Origin: Kocuria rosea
Lineage (GTDB): Bacteria > Actinomycetota > Actinomycetes > Actinomycetales > Micrococcaceae
Assembly (NCBI RefSeq): GCF_023715525.1
Contig: NZ_JAMBOG010000012.1
Span: 1 to 64,000, forward strand
Direction: 5' to 3'
DNA length: 64,000 bases
How positions within the stretch are numbered: position 1 is the stretch's first letter; every line of letters begins with the position of its first letter. The notes beneath the pieces are model-generated. The model ran no database searches. It saw only the letters and a program-made list of their open reading frames with translations, and was not told the origin of the DNA. A program made the position numbers and the translations under genes. Below are positions 8,575 through 16,978 of the stretch, one piece after another.

Positions 8575-11500
8575 TCAGGACCCGTAGAACAGCCGCTCGA
8601 ACACGGCGCGGGCCTGGCGGGTGGTGCGCAGGTAGTCCTGCTCGAGCCGCCCGGCCCCGCCGTGCTGGTAGCCGCACCAGCGGGCCACGGCCTCCAGGTC
8701 GGCGCGCTTGGCGGGCAGCACGTCGGAGGCCCGGCCGGTGCGCAGCACGTTGCCGTTGCGCACCGCCGTCGCGAGTCGCCACGCCGCCGCCAGCGCCGCC
8801 GCGTCCTCCGCGCTCACCAGTCCCTCCCGCTCGGCGGCGCGCAGGGCGGTCAGCGTGCCGGTCGTCCGCAGCCCCTCGACCCGGTGCCCGTGCTGCAGCT
8901 GCAGCGTCTGGACCAGCCACTCGACGTCGGAGAGCCCGCCCCGGCCGAGCTTGAGGTGGCGGGAGGGGTCGGCGCCGCGGGGCATCCGCTCGTTCTCCAC
9001 GCGGGCCTTCATCCGCCGGATGTCCAGCAGCTGCTGCTCGGTGAACCGGGCCGGGTAGCGGTAGGGGTCGACCACCCGGCGGAACGCCTCGGCGAGCTCG
9101 TCGCTGCCGGCGATGGGCAGGGCCCGGGTCAGCGCCTGGAACTCCCAGGTCTGGGCCCACCGGGCGTAGTACTCGGCGTAGGCCTCCACGGAGCGCACCA
9201 TGGGCCCCTGCTTGCCCTCCGGGCGCAGGTCGTTGTCGATCTCCAGGACCCGCTCGGCCACGATGGGCGGGGTGCAGGGGGCCTTGAGCAGCTGCACCGT
9301 GCGCTGCAGCAGCGTCTCCGCCTGGGCCCGCGCCGCGCCGGGCTCGGCGCCGTCCACGGGCGCGTAGACGTACACGACGTCCGCGTCCGACCCGTAGCCG
9401 ATCTCCCGCCCGCCCTGCCGGCCCATGGCCACGACGAGGACGTCGGCCAGCCGGCCCGAGCGGCCGTAGACCTCCCGCTCGGCCACGTGCAGGGCCCCGA
9501 GGATGCAGGCCCGGTCGATGTCGGACAGCGCCGCGGCGACGTCCTCGACGTCGAGCAGCCCGGAGGTGTCCGCGAGCGCGACGCGCAGCTCCTCGCGGCG
9601 GCGGATCAGCCGGATCATCCGCACGGCCTCGCCGGAGTCCGGGTGGCGGGCCATCTGCGAGCGGATCTCGCTCCACAGGGTCTCGAACGCCACGGGGCAC
9701 AGGTCGTCGTCGTGGCCGAGCCACGCGACGGCCTCCGGGGCGGTCTCCAGCAGGTCGGTGACGTAGCGGGAGCTCGAGAGGATGTGGCACAGCCGCTCGG
9801 CGGCGGCGTTGGAGTCCCGCAGCAGGCGCAGGAACCACGGGGTCGTGCCCAGCGACTCCGAGAGCCGACGGAAGCCCAGCAGCCCGGCGTCGGCGTCGAC
9901 CCCGTCCGCGAACCAGGACAGCAGCACGGGCAGCAGCGTGCGCAGGATCTCGGCGCGCCGGCTCACCCCGCGGGTGAGCGCCTCGATGTGGCGCACGGCG
10001 GCCTTCGGGTCCCGGTAGCCGAGGGCGGCCAGGCGGTCCCGTACGGACTCGGGCGAGAGCTGCGTGCCTGTCTCGGGCAGGTGGGCGAGGGCCGCCAGCA
10101 GGGGCCGGTAGAAGATCCGCTCGTGCATGCCGCGGACGTCCCGCTTGACCCGGCGCCAGTCCTCGAGCAGCGACTCCGCGGACGGGCGGGCCGTGTCTGC
10201 GGCACCGCGCACGGAGCGGGCGATGACCGTCAGCTCCCGCTCCTCCCGGGGCATCAGGTGGGTGCGGCGCAGCCGGAACAGCTGGATCCGGTGCTCGAGC
10301 AGGCGCAGCCACCGGTAGTGGGCGTGGAACTGCTCGCTGTCGCGGCGGCCGATGTAGCCGCCCTCGGACAGGGCGGCCAGGGAGTCGGTCGTGGCCTGGG
10401 TCCGGACCCGCTCGTCGGTGCGCCCGTGCACGAGCTGGAGCAGCTGGACGGTGAACTCGACGTCGCGCAGCCCGCCGGGGCCGAGCTTGATCTGGCGCTC
10501 CTGCTCGGCGTCCGGGATGTTGTCCGTGACGCGGCGGCGCATGGCCTGCACCGACTCCACGAAGCCCTCTCGGGCGGCGCTGCGCCACACGAACGGGGCG
10601 ATCGCCCGCTGGTACGCCGCGCCCAGCGCGGGGTCCCCCGCGATGGGGCGGGCCTTGAGCAGGGCCTGGAACTCCCAGGACTCCGCCCAGCGCTCGTAGT
10701 AGCGCACGTGGGAGTCCAGGGTCCGCACGAGCGGGCCGTCCTTGCCCTCGGGCCGCAGGTTCGCGTCGAGCTCCCACAGCGGGGGCTCGCTCCCGCGCGC
10801 CATGATCGCCCGGGCGGTGCCCGTGGCCAGGGCCGTGGCGATGTTCGTCGCCTCGGTCGCGTCGAGGGAATCGGCGGGGTCGTCGTCGACCGCCATGACG
10901 TGGACGACGTCGACGTCGGAGATGTAGTTGAGCTCCCGCGCGCCGCACTTGCCCATCCCGATCACGGCGAGCCGGACCCGGTCGACGAGCTCCGGGGCCC
11001 ACGTGCCGCCCGCCTCGGCGCGGGCGACGGCGAGCGCGGCGTCGACCGCCGCGGCCGCGAGGTCGGCGAGCTGCCGGCCCACCGCGGGCATGTAGTCCGC
11101 CGGGTAGAGCGCGCCGACGTCACGCAGCGCGATGCGGGTCAGCTCCCGGCGGTAGGCCACGCGCAGGGCGCTGTGGGCGTCGTCGCCGGAGCCGCCGGCC
11201 ACGGGGGTGCGGGCGGCGGGGTCCGCGCCCACGGCGGCCAGCAGGTGGGCGCGGAACTCCTCCGCCGGGATCTCCCCGGGCTCGGCCGCCGCGGGCTCGG
11301 CGAGCAGGTCCAGCTGCTCGGGCCGGCGGAGCAGGAACTCCCCCAGGGCCTCGGAGGCGCCCAGCAGCCGGAAGACCGTCTCGGACGCCTCGGGGCCGGC
11401 GTTGATCCGGTCGGCGAGCTCGGGCACCCGCTCGAGCAGGCGCACGGTGAGCTGCAGGGCCACGTCGGGCGAGGCGGCGAGCGCGAGGCCCTGGAGCAGC

Positions 11501-11646
11501 CGCTCCCGGTCGACCCCGGCCAGCTCCGGGAAGCCGAGCCAGCGCTGGGCGTTGCGGGTGTCGGCGAAGCCCACCTTGATGAGCCGCCCGGAGGCGACGG
11601 CGTCGCCGGCTCCGGGCGACGTCGCGGGCTGGGGAGGGTGGGTCAT
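8575..11646 (-). CDS. glnE: Bifunctional glutamine synthetase adenylyltransferase / adenylyl-removing enzyme GlnE
   Basis: Adds AMP to, or removes it from, the regulatory tyrosine of glutamine synthetase, matching GlnA activity to nitrogen supply. 1023 aa, normal for actinobacteria. Two tandem nucleotidyltransferase domains are visible. The N-terminal one carries GKCGARELNYISDVDVVHVM (adenylyl-removing half). The C-terminal one carries GRQGGREIGYGSDADVVYVY (adenylyl-transfer half). Each is followed by a helical domain with the repeated LGRGGLSDVEW / LGPGGLRDVEF motif. ATG 11646 (MTHPPQPATS) is chosen over an in-frame upstream codon because the family starts near SGRLIKVGF. Encoded between its substrate glnA and glnA2. 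Confidence 0.96.
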   Translation of the reverse strand: MTHPPQPATSPGAGDAVASGRLIKVGFADTRNAQRWLGFPELAGVDRERLLQGLALAASPDVALQLTVRLLERVPELADRINAGPEASETVFRLLGASEALGEFLLRRPEQLDLLAEPAAAEPGEIPAEEFRAHLLAAVGADPAARTPVAGGSGDDAHSALRVAYRRELTRIALRDVGALYPADYMPAVGRQLADLAAAAVDAALAVARAEAGGTWAPELVDRVRLAVIGMGKCGARELNYISDVDVVHVMAVDDDPADSLDATEATNIATALATGTARAIMARGSEPPLWELDANLRPEGKDGPLVRTLDSHVRYYERWAESWEFQALLKARPIAGDPALGAAYQRAIAPFVWRSAAREGFVESVQAMRRRVTDNIPDAEQERQIKLGPGGLRDVEFTVQLLQLVHGRTDERVRTQATTDSLAALSEGGYIGRRDSEQFHAHYRWLRLLEHRIQLFRLRRTHLMPREERELTVIARSVRGAADTARPSAESLLEDWRRVKRDVRGMHERIFYRPLLAALAHLPETGTQLSPESVRDRLAALGYRDPKAAVRHIEALTRGVSRRAEILRTLLPVLLSWFADGVDADAGLLGFRRLSESLGTTPWFLRLLRDSNAAAERLCHILSSSRYVTDLLETAPEAVAWLGHDDDLCPVAFETLWSEIRSQMARHPDSGEAVRMIRLIRRREELRVALADTSGLLDVEDVAAALSDIDRACILGALHVAEREVYGRSGRLADVLVVAMGRQGGREIGYGSDADVVYVYAPVDGAEPGAARAQAETLLQRTVQLLKAPCTPPIVAERVLEIDNDLRPEGKQGPMVRSVEAYAEYYARWAQTWEFQALTRALPIAGSDELAEAFRRVVDPYRYPARFTEQQLLDIRRMKARVENERMPRGADPSRHLKLGRGGLSDVEWLVQTLQLQHGHRVEGLRTTGTLTALRAAEREGLVSAEDAAALAAAWRLATAVRNGNVLRTGRASDVLPAKRADLEAVARWCGYQHGGAGRLEQDYLRTTRQARAVFERLFYGS

Positions 11647-11701
11647 GGCGCGGTCCGTCCGGGGATGTCGGGCACCGGGAGGGTGCACGGTGGGCGCGGG
11701 G

Positions 11702-11731
11702 CGGCGGGACCGCCCGCGGGCGGTCCCGCCG
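11702..11731. terminator. 15-bp perfect palindromic hairpin after glnA2
   Basis: cggcgggaccgcccg followed directly by its complement, without a spacer, 5 nt beyond the glnA2 stop on the minus strand. It probably separates the glnA2 transcript from glnE. Confidence 0.65.
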
Positions 11732-11736
11732 GGGCC

Positions 11737-13077
11737 TCAGAGGATGCCGAGGTTGCTCCTGAGCTCGAAGTGCGTGACGACGCGCCGGTACTCGTTCCAG
11801 TCGCGGCGCTTGTTGCGCAGGAAGTGGTCGAAGACCTGCTCCCCGAGCAGCTCGGCCATGAACTCCGACTCCTCGGTCTCCCGGATCGCGTCGTAGAGGC
11901 TCGAGGGCAGCGGGCTGTGGCCGAGGGCGCGGCGCTCGGCCGAGCTCATGGCGGCGACGTCGTCCATCTCCACGGGGGGCAGCTCGTAGCCGTTCTCGAT
12001 GCCCTTCAGCCCCGCCGCCAGGATCGCGGCGTAGGAGAGGTAGGGGTTCGTGGCCGAGTCGATGCCGCGGTACTCGATCCGCGCGGACTGGACCTTGTCC
12101 GGCTTGGACAGGGGCACCCGCACGAGAGCGGAGCGGTTGTTGTGGCCCCACGAGAGGTAGGAGGGCGCCTCGCCCCCGCCCCACAGGCGCTTGTAGGAGT
12201 TGACGAACTGGTTGGTGACGGAGGTGAACTCCGGGGCGTGGCGCAGGATGCCCGCGATGAAGTGGCGGGCCGTGCGGGAGAGCCGGAACTCGGCCCCGGC
12301 CTCGAAGAACGCGTTGGTGTCCCCCTCGAACAGCGAGAAGTGCGTGTGCATCCCCGAGCCCGGGTGCTCCGTGAAGGGCTTGGGCATGAAGGTCGCGTAG
12401 AGGCCCTGGGAGAGGGCGACCTCCTTGATCACGGTGCGGAACGTCATGATGTTGTCCGCCGTCTGCAGGGCGTCGGCGTAGCGCAGGTCGATCTCGTTCT
12501 GCCCGGGGCCCGCCTCGTGGTGGGAGAACTCGACGGAGATCCCCACGGCCTCGAGCATGTTGACGGCCTTGCGGCGGAAGTCCTGGACGACCCCGCCCGG
12601 GACGTGGTCGAAGTAGCCCTCCTGGTCCACGGGGACGGGCTGGCCGTCGGCGTCGAGCTGGTCGGACTTCATGAGGTAGAACTCGATCTCGGGGGCGGTG
12701 TAGCAGGTGAAGCCCATGTCGGAGGCCTTGTCCAGCACGCGCCCGAGGACCCCGCGGGGGTCCGAGGCCGACGGCTCGCCGTCGGGCGTGAGGATGTTGC
12801 AGAACATCCGGGCCGTGGGCTCCGTCTCCCCGCGCCACGGCAGGATCTGGAACGTGGAGGGGTCCGGCTGGAGCAGCATGTCGGACTCGTAGACCCGCGA
12901 GAGGCCCTCGATGGACGAGCCGTCGAAGCCCAGGCCCTCCTCGAACGCGGCCTCCACCTCGGCGGGGGCCAGGGCCACCGACTTGAGGGCGCCGACGACG
13001 TCCGTGAACCACATGCGGACGAAGCGGACGTCGCGCTCCTCGATGGTCCTGAGGACGAACTCCTGCTGACGGTCCAT
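11737..13077 (-). CDS. glnA2: Glutamine synthetase-like enzyme GlnA2
   Basis: 446 aa, glutamine synthetase fold: FDGSSIEGLSRVYESDML near the N-terminus, KPFTEHPGSGMHTHFSLFEG at the metal/ATP site and NNRSALVRVPL at the glutamate site. Its place next to glnE matches Rv2222c. The Streptomyces coelicolor homologue SCO2241 is a gamma-glutamylpolyamine synthetase, so this enzyme may detoxify polyamines rather than assimilate ammonia. It lacks the DLYELPPEE adenylylation motif of GlnA1, having NGYELPPVEM instead. The start at ATG 13077 has GAGGAAAGAAG just upstream. Confidence 0.9.
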   Translation of the reverse strand: MDRQQEFVLRTIEERDVRFVRMWFTDVVGALKSVALAPAEVEAAFEEGLGFDGSSIEGLSRVYESDMLLQPDPSTFQILPWRGETEPTARMFCNILTPDGEPSASDPRGVLGRVLDKASDMGFTCYTAPEIEFYLMKSDQLDADGQPVPVDQEGYFDHVPGGVVQDFRRKAVNMLEAVGISVEFSHHEAGPGQNEIDLRYADALQTADNIMTFRTVIKEVALSQGLYATFMPKPFTEHPGSGMHTHFSLFEGDTNAFFEAGAEFRLSRTARHFIAGILRHAPEFTSVTNQFVNSYKRLWGGGEAPSYLSWGHNNRSALVRVPLSKPDKVQSARIEYRGIDSATNPYLSYAAILAAGLKGIENGYELPPVEMDDVAAMSSAERRALGHSPLPSSLYDAIRETEESEFMAELLGEQVFDHFLRNKRRDWNEYRRVVTHFELRSNLGIL

Positions 13078-13212
13078 GGTCTTCTTTCCTCGTCTTCCTG
13101 CTCCGCGCCGCCGGCGGCCCGCACGGGCGGCGTCGGCCGGGGTCGATCCCTGTCCCGCCCACTCTAACGCGCCTCCGGGGCCCGCCCGCGGGGGTGCCCC
13201 GGGCGCGCCCGC

Positions 13213-13218
13213 TAGGCT
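13213..13218 (+). promoter_or_regulatory. -10 hexamer TAGGCT, leaderless (panB)
   Basis: TAGGCT, 7 nt (ggagccc), ATG of panB. No Shine-Dalgarno. Confidence 0.6.
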
Positions 13219-13225
13219 GGAGCCC

Positions 13226-14071
13226 ATGACCCAGCAGTCCCAGGACACCCCCCGCCCGGAGGCGGGCGCCCTCGACGTGCGCCGGGTGCGCACGCACCAC
13301 CTGCGGGAGGCGAAGCGCCGCGGCGAGAAGTTCACCATGCTCACGAGCTACGACGCCCTGACGGCGGCGATCTTCGACGCCGCCGGCGTCGACACCCTGC
13401 TCGTGGGCGACTCCGCGGGCAACAACGTCCTGGGCTACGCCACCACGCTGCCCGTCACCGTGGACGAGCTGCTGCCGCTGTGCCGTGCCGTGTCGGGCGC
13501 GGTGGAGCGCGCGTTCGTCGTCGTCGACCTGCCGTTCGGCTCCTACGAGGGCTCCCCCGAGCAGGCCGTGGCCACCGCGGTGCGCTTCCTCAAGGAGGGC
13601 GGGGCCCACGCGGTGAAGCTGGAGGGCGGGGCCTGGTTCGCCCCCCACGTGCGGGCCATGACGCAGGCCGGCGTGCCCGTCGTCGCGCACGTGGGCTTCA
13701 CCCCGCAGAGCGAGCACGCCCTCGGCGGGTACCGGGTGCAGGGCCGCGGCGACGCGGCCCGGACCCTCCTGGAGGACGCGCGCGCCCTCCAGGACGCCGG
13801 GGCCTTCTGCGTGCTGATGGAGATGGTCCCGGCCGAGGCCGCCGCCGCGGTGGACGCCGCCCTGGAGGTGCCGACCGTGGGGATCGGCGCGGGGGCCGCC
13901 ACCACGGGCCAGGTGCTCGTGTGGCAGGACATGCTGGGCCTGCGCCAGGGGCGGCTGCCCCGCTTCGTCCACCGGTACGCGGACCTGCACGGCGTGGTCT
14001 CGGAGGCCGTGGGCCGCTACGTCGAGGACGTGCGCACCGGCCGGTTCCCCGGCCCGGAGCACAGCTACTGA
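13226..14071 (+). CDS. panB: 3-methyl-2-oxobutanoate hydroxymethyltransferase PanB
   Basis: First committed step of pantothenate (coenzyme A) synthesis, adding a hydroxymethyl group from methylenetetrahydrofolate to ketoisovalerate. 281 aa. Conserved blocks: MLTSYDALTAAIFDAAGVD, VGDSAGNNVLGY (metal site), DLPFGSYEGSPEQA, VKLEGG, AHVGFTPQ and VPTVGIGAG. Divergent from glnA2 across 148 nt. The start codon is fixed by the TAGGCT hexamer 7 nt before ATG; the open frame continues upstream to 13076 but lacks homology. No other pan genes are nearby. Confidence 0.95.
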   Translation: MTQQSQDTPRPEAGALDVRRVRTHHLREAKRRGEKFTMLTSYDALTAAIFDAAGVDTLLVGDSAGNNVLGYATTLPVTVDELLPLCRAVSGAVERAFVVVDLPFGSYEGSPEQAVATAVRFLKEGGAHAVKLEGGAWFAPHVRAMTQAGVPVVAHVGFTPQSEHALGGYRVQGRGDAARTLLEDARALQDAGAFCVLMEMVPAEAAAAVDAALEVPTVGIGAGAATTGQVLVWQDMLGLRQGRLPRFVHRYADLHGVVSEAVGRYVEDVRTGRFPGPEHSY

Positions 14072-14114
14072 CCCCGCGCCCACAGCGGCGCGGACGCGGG
14101 CCGGCCCGGGGCGC

Positions 14115-14291
14115 TCAGTCCTCCCGGTAGGCCCGGTCCTCCTCGTCCCACTTCTTCGTGCGCTCCGCCGCGAGCCTGAGGGCGTTCTGCGCCTCCTCGC
14201 GCGTCGCGTAGGGGCCGAGCAGCTTGCGGTAGTCCGACTGGGCGCCCTCCTCGACCTCGTGGGTGTAGGTGTTGAACCAGAACTCGGCCAT
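14115..14291 (-). CDS. Small SPOR-like domain protein
   Basis: 58 aa (MAEFWFNTYTHEVEEGAQSD ... RAYRED). The pattern WFNTYTHEVEEG, LLGPYATREEA and a charged C-terminal helix fit the short actinobacterial proteins annotated as SPOR domain, a fold that can bind peptidoglycan in longer proteins. This one has no signal peptide or membrane segment, so it is cytosolic and its role is unknown. A strong GGAGAGGAG lies 5-6 nt before ATG 14291. Oriented against panB and away from map. Confidence 0.75.
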   Translation of the reverse strand: MAEFWFNTYTHEVEEGAQSDYRKLLGPYATREEAQNALRLAAERTKKWDEEDRAYRED

Positions 14292-14397
14292 GCCGTCTCC
14301 TCTCCGTGACCGCCACCGGGCCGGTGGCGGCACCCGGGGCGTTAGGGTAGATCCTAGGCCCGGACCGGCTCCCCCGGGGCCGGGCGCATCCCGATCC

Positions 14398-14403
14398 AGG
14401 AGG
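14398..14403 (+). promoter_or_regulatory. Shine-Dalgarno AGGAGG for map GTG start
   Basis: AGGAGG lies 11 nt before GTG 14415, supporting this start for the N-terminally extended Map protein. TAGGGT and TAGATC hexamers at 14343-14352 are possible -10 elements. Confidence 0.5.
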
Positions 14404-14414
14404 TCCAGACCCCC

Positions 14415-15308
14415 GTGCCCTCGCACAACACCCCCGTCCCCGGCGCGACCGCCCCCGTCGGCACCCTCACCCCGGGGACCGTCAGCCCGGAGCTGACCGT
14501 TCCCCCGCGCATCGTGCGCCCCGAGTACGTCGGGCGCGCCGAGCCGGACGAGGGCCGGGGCGGCAACGTCTACACCCCCGAGGAGGTCGAGCTGATCCGC
14601 GCGGCCGGCACGATCGCCGCGCGCGCCATGCACGAGGCGGGCCGGGCCGCGGTCCCCGGCGCCACGACCGACCAGCTCGACCGGATCGCCCACGAGTACA
14701 TGTGCGACCACGGGGCCTACCCCTCCACCCTCGGCTACCGGGGCTTCCCCAAGTCCGTGTGCACGTCCCTCAACGAGGTGATCTGCCACGGCATCCCCGA
14801 CTCGACGGTCCTCGAGGACGGCGACATCCTCAACCTCGACGTCACCGCCTACAAGGACGGCTTCCACGGGGACACCAACCACATGTTCCTGGTGGGCGAC
14901 GTCGACGAGGAGTCCCGCCTGCTCGTCGAGCGCACCCAGGAGGCCCTGCACCGGGCGGTCAGGGCCGTCCGCCCCGGCCGGGAGATCAACGTCATCGGCC
15001 GGGTCATCGAGAAGTACGCCCAGCGCTTCGGCTACGGGGTGGTCCGGGACTTCACCGGCCACGGCGTGGGCCGCGAGTTCCACTCGGGCCTGATCGTCCC
15101 CCACTACGACGCCGCCCCGTCCTACTCGACCGTCATGGTCCCCGGCATGGTGTTCACCATCGAGCCGATGCTGACCCTGGGCACGATCCAGTGGGAGCAG
15201 TGGGACGACGACTGGACGGTGACCACCCGGGACCGCCGCCGCAGCGCCCAGTTCGAGCACACGCTGGCGGTGACGGAGGACGGTGTGGACATCCTGACCC
15301 TGCCGTAG
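14415..15308 (+). CDS. map: Methionine aminopeptidase type I
   Basis: Removes initiator methionine. 297 aa with a proline-rich N-terminal extension of about 45 aa ([13 protein letters not shown]), as in actinobacterial type 1c enzymes. Metal ligands are visible: two Asp in [20 protein letters not shown], His in [13 protein letters not shown], Glu in FTIEPML and Glu in QFEHTL. The catalytic His is in [11 protein letters not shown]. The start is GTG with an AGGAGG upstream. ppgK follows after 46 nt and its -10 hexamer overlaps the map stop codon. Confidence 0.95.
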   Translation: MPSHNTPVPGATAPVGTLTPGTVSPELTVPPRIVRPEYVGRAEPDEGRGGNVYTPEEVELIRAAGTIAARAMHEAGRAAVPGATTDQLDRIAHEYMCDHGAYPSTLGYRGFPKSVCTSLNEVICHGIPDSTVLEDGDILNLDVTAYKDGFHGDTNHMFLVGDVDEESRLLVERTQEALHRAVRAVRPGREINVIGRVIEKYAQRFGYGVVRDFTGHGVGREFHSGLIVPHYDAAPSYSTVMVPGMVFTIEPMLTLGTIQWEQWDDDWTVTTRDRRRSAQFEHTLAVTEDGVDILTLP

Positions 15309-15311
15309 ACT
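15306..15311 (+). promoter_or_regulatory. -10 hexamer TAGACT (ppgK)
   Basis: TAGACT overlaps the TAG stop of map and would give ppgK a leader of about 37 nt with a GAGAGGA Shine-Dalgarno. Confidence 0.4.
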
Positions 15312-15354
15312 GCCGACTGATCATCCGCCCACGGCACCCCGAGAGGACCGCCCC

Positions 15355-16167
15355 ATGACCACACCAGATCGCACCGTCGCGAACGTACCGAGCCGTCGCG
15401 TGATCGGCATCGACTTCGGTGGCACCGGCACCAAGGGCGGGATCGTGGACCTGGACACCGGCGAGCTCGTCGGGGAGCGCTTCCGCATCCCCACTCCCCA
15501 GCCCGCCACCCCGGAGGCCGTGGCCGGCGTCGTGGAGCAGATCGTCGCCGAGCTGCAGTCCCGGCCGGAGGCCCCGGAGCCGGACTCCCCCGTGGGGATC
15601 GTCTTCCCCGCCATCATCAAGGACGGCGTCGCCCTGTCGGCCGCGAACATCGACAAGGCGTGGATCGGCACGGACGTCGACGCGCTGATGACCGAGCGGC
15701 TGGGCCGTCCCGTCGAGGCCCTCAACGACGCCGACGCCGCCGGCCTGGCCGAGGCGGTCTACGGCGCCGGGCGGGGCGTGAAGGGGCTGGTCATCGTGAT
15801 CACCCTGGGCACCGGCATCGGCTCCGCGCTGATCCTCAACGGCCAGCTCGTGCCGAACGCGGAGCTCGGCCACCTGGAGATCGACGGCCACGACGCCGAG
15901 ACCCGCGCCTCGGCGTCCGCGCGCGAGCGCGAGGAGCTGTCGTGGAAGAAATGGGCGACCAAGCGGCTGCAGCGCTACTTCAGCCACGTGGAGTTCCTCT
16001 TCTCCCCGAACCTGTTCATCGTGGGCGGCGGGGTCTCCAAGACCGCGGACAAGTTCCTGCCGTACCTCCAGCTGCGCACCCCGGTCGAGGTCGCCCGGCT
16101 GCGCAACAACGCCGGCATCGTCGGCGCGGCCCTGTGGGCCGGCATCCCGCACACGCCCGAGGGCTGA
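15355..16167 (+). CDS. ppgK: Polyphosphate glucokinase PpgK (ROK family)
   Basis: Phosphorylates glucose using inorganic polyphosphate and usually also ATP. 270 aa, typical of the actinobacterial strictly or preferentially polyphosphate-dependent class. The phosphate-binding loop is IGIDFGGTGTKGGIVD near residue 18. The sugar-site Asp is in EALNDADAAGLAEA. ITLGTGIGSALILNGQLVPN and ELGHLEIDG follow, then the C-terminal KKWATKRLQRYFSHVEFLFSP typical of PpgK. There is no ROK zinc motif, as expected for this subfamily. Transcribed with or just after map. Confidence 0.93.
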   Translation: MTTPDRTVANVPSRRVIGIDFGGTGTKGGIVDLDTGELVGERFRIPTPQPATPEAVAGVVEQIVAELQSRPEAPEPDSPVGIVFPAIIKDGVALSAANIDKAWIGTDVDALMTERLGRPVEALNDADAAGLAEAVYGAGRGVKGLVIVITLGTGIGSALILNGQLVPNAELGHLEIDGHDAETRASASAREREELSWKKWATKRLQRYFSHVEFLFSPNLFIVGGGVSKTADKFLPYLQLRTPVEVARLRNNAGIVGAALWAGIPHTPEG

Positions 16168-16171
16168 ACCC

Positions 16172-16233
16172 CTCCCGCACGACGACGCCCGGGGCCCTCT
16201 GCACAGAGGGCCCCGGGCGTCGTCGTGCGGGAG
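16172..16233. terminator. 30-bp perfect hairpin after ppgK
   Basis: Arms 16172-16201 and 16204-16233 are perfectly complementary with a 2-nt spacer, the longest stem in the window. It begins just after the ppgK stop. There is no T-tract on the plus strand. Confidence 0.8.
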
Positions 16234-16265
16234 ACGCCGTGGCCGGGGCCAGGAGCACCGGCACG

Positions 16266-16314
16266 AAAAAAACCCGCCGGAGGCCGCGGCTTCCCCTCCG
16301 CAGCCCCCGGCGGG
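16266..16314 (-). terminator. Intrinsic terminator with T7 tract after nrdR
   Basis: On the minus strand an 8-bp outer stem (cccgccgg/ccggcggg) with an inner GC stem is followed by seven T residues (plus-strand A run 16266-16272). It sits about 85 nt beyond the nrdR stop. It is one of only two U-tract terminators I find in the window. Confidence 0.8.
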
Positions 16315-16397
16315 GGTCTGTTGCGCTCCCCACTCTACGACCGCCACCGGCGGGCGGCAAGGGACACGCCGGGAAAATCCTCCGGGGAACCGGCGGG

Positions 16398-16970
16398 TCA
16401 GAGCAGCCGCGGCTGGGACACGCCCTCGAGGCCCTTGTTCCTCGGCCGGCGGCCCGAGCGCTTGCGCGCCCCGGAACCCGGGGGCTCGACGGTGGCCGGG
16501 ATCGTCTGCTGCCCCGTCTGCTCGGCCTGCTGGGCGCGCAGCAGGTCGATCGCGTCCTCGAAGTCGGACAGGCCGTCGAAGGCCTGGTAGACGCTCGCGA
16601 AGCGCAGGTAGGCGACCACGTCCAGGCGGCGCAGCGGGGCCAGGATCGCGAGCCCCACCTCATGGGCCTCGATCTCGGCGGCGCCCATGGCCCGGATCGT
16701 CTCCTCGACCTCCTGGGCGAGCATCGCGAGGTCGTCCTCGCTCACGGGCCGGCCCTGGCAGGCCTTGCGGACGCCGTTGACGATCTTCTGCCGGTCGAAG
16801 GGCTCGGTCACGCCGGAGCGCTTGATTACCGAGATGGTCGTCGTCTCCAGGGTCGAGAAGCGGCGCCCGCACTCGGAGCACTGCCGGCGGCGGCGGATGG
16901 CCGTCCCGTCGTCTGTGGTGCGGCTGTCGACGACGCGGGAGTCGGCGTGGCGGCAGAAGGGGCAGTGCAC
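16398..16970 (-). CDS. nrdR: Transcriptional repressor NrdR
   Basis: ATP/dATP-sensing repressor of ribonucleotide reductase genes. 190 aa. The N-terminal zinc ribbon is Cys3, Cys6, Cys31 and Cys34 (CPFC and CSEC), followed by an ATP-cone domain ([20 protein letters not shown] to [12 protein letters not shown]). The C-terminal tail of about 45 aa is basic ([13 protein letters not shown]) and longer than in E. coli. The start is GTG at 16970, 8 nt after the hisD stop, so the two genes are almost certainly co-transcribed. Its NrdR boxes would lie upstream of nrd operons, which are not in this window. Confidence 0.95.
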   Translation of the reverse strand: MHCPFCRHADSRVVDSRTTDDGTAIRRRRQCSECGRRFSTLETTTISVIKRSGVTEPFDRQKIVNGVRKACQGRPVSEDDLAMLAQEVEETIRAMGAAEIEAHEVGLAILAPLRRLDVVAYLRFASVYQAFDGLSDFEDAIDLLRAQQAEQTGQQTIPATVEPPGSGARKRSGRRPRNKGLEGVSQPRLL

Positions 16971-16978
16971 GGCGCGGC

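Noticed and set aside
7597-13167. Very long plus-strand open frame (over 1,800 codons) opposite glnE and glnA2
   Set aside because: High-GC antisense shadow: low-complexity Arg/Gly/Ala/His content, no motifs, and it covers two well-supported genes on the other strand.
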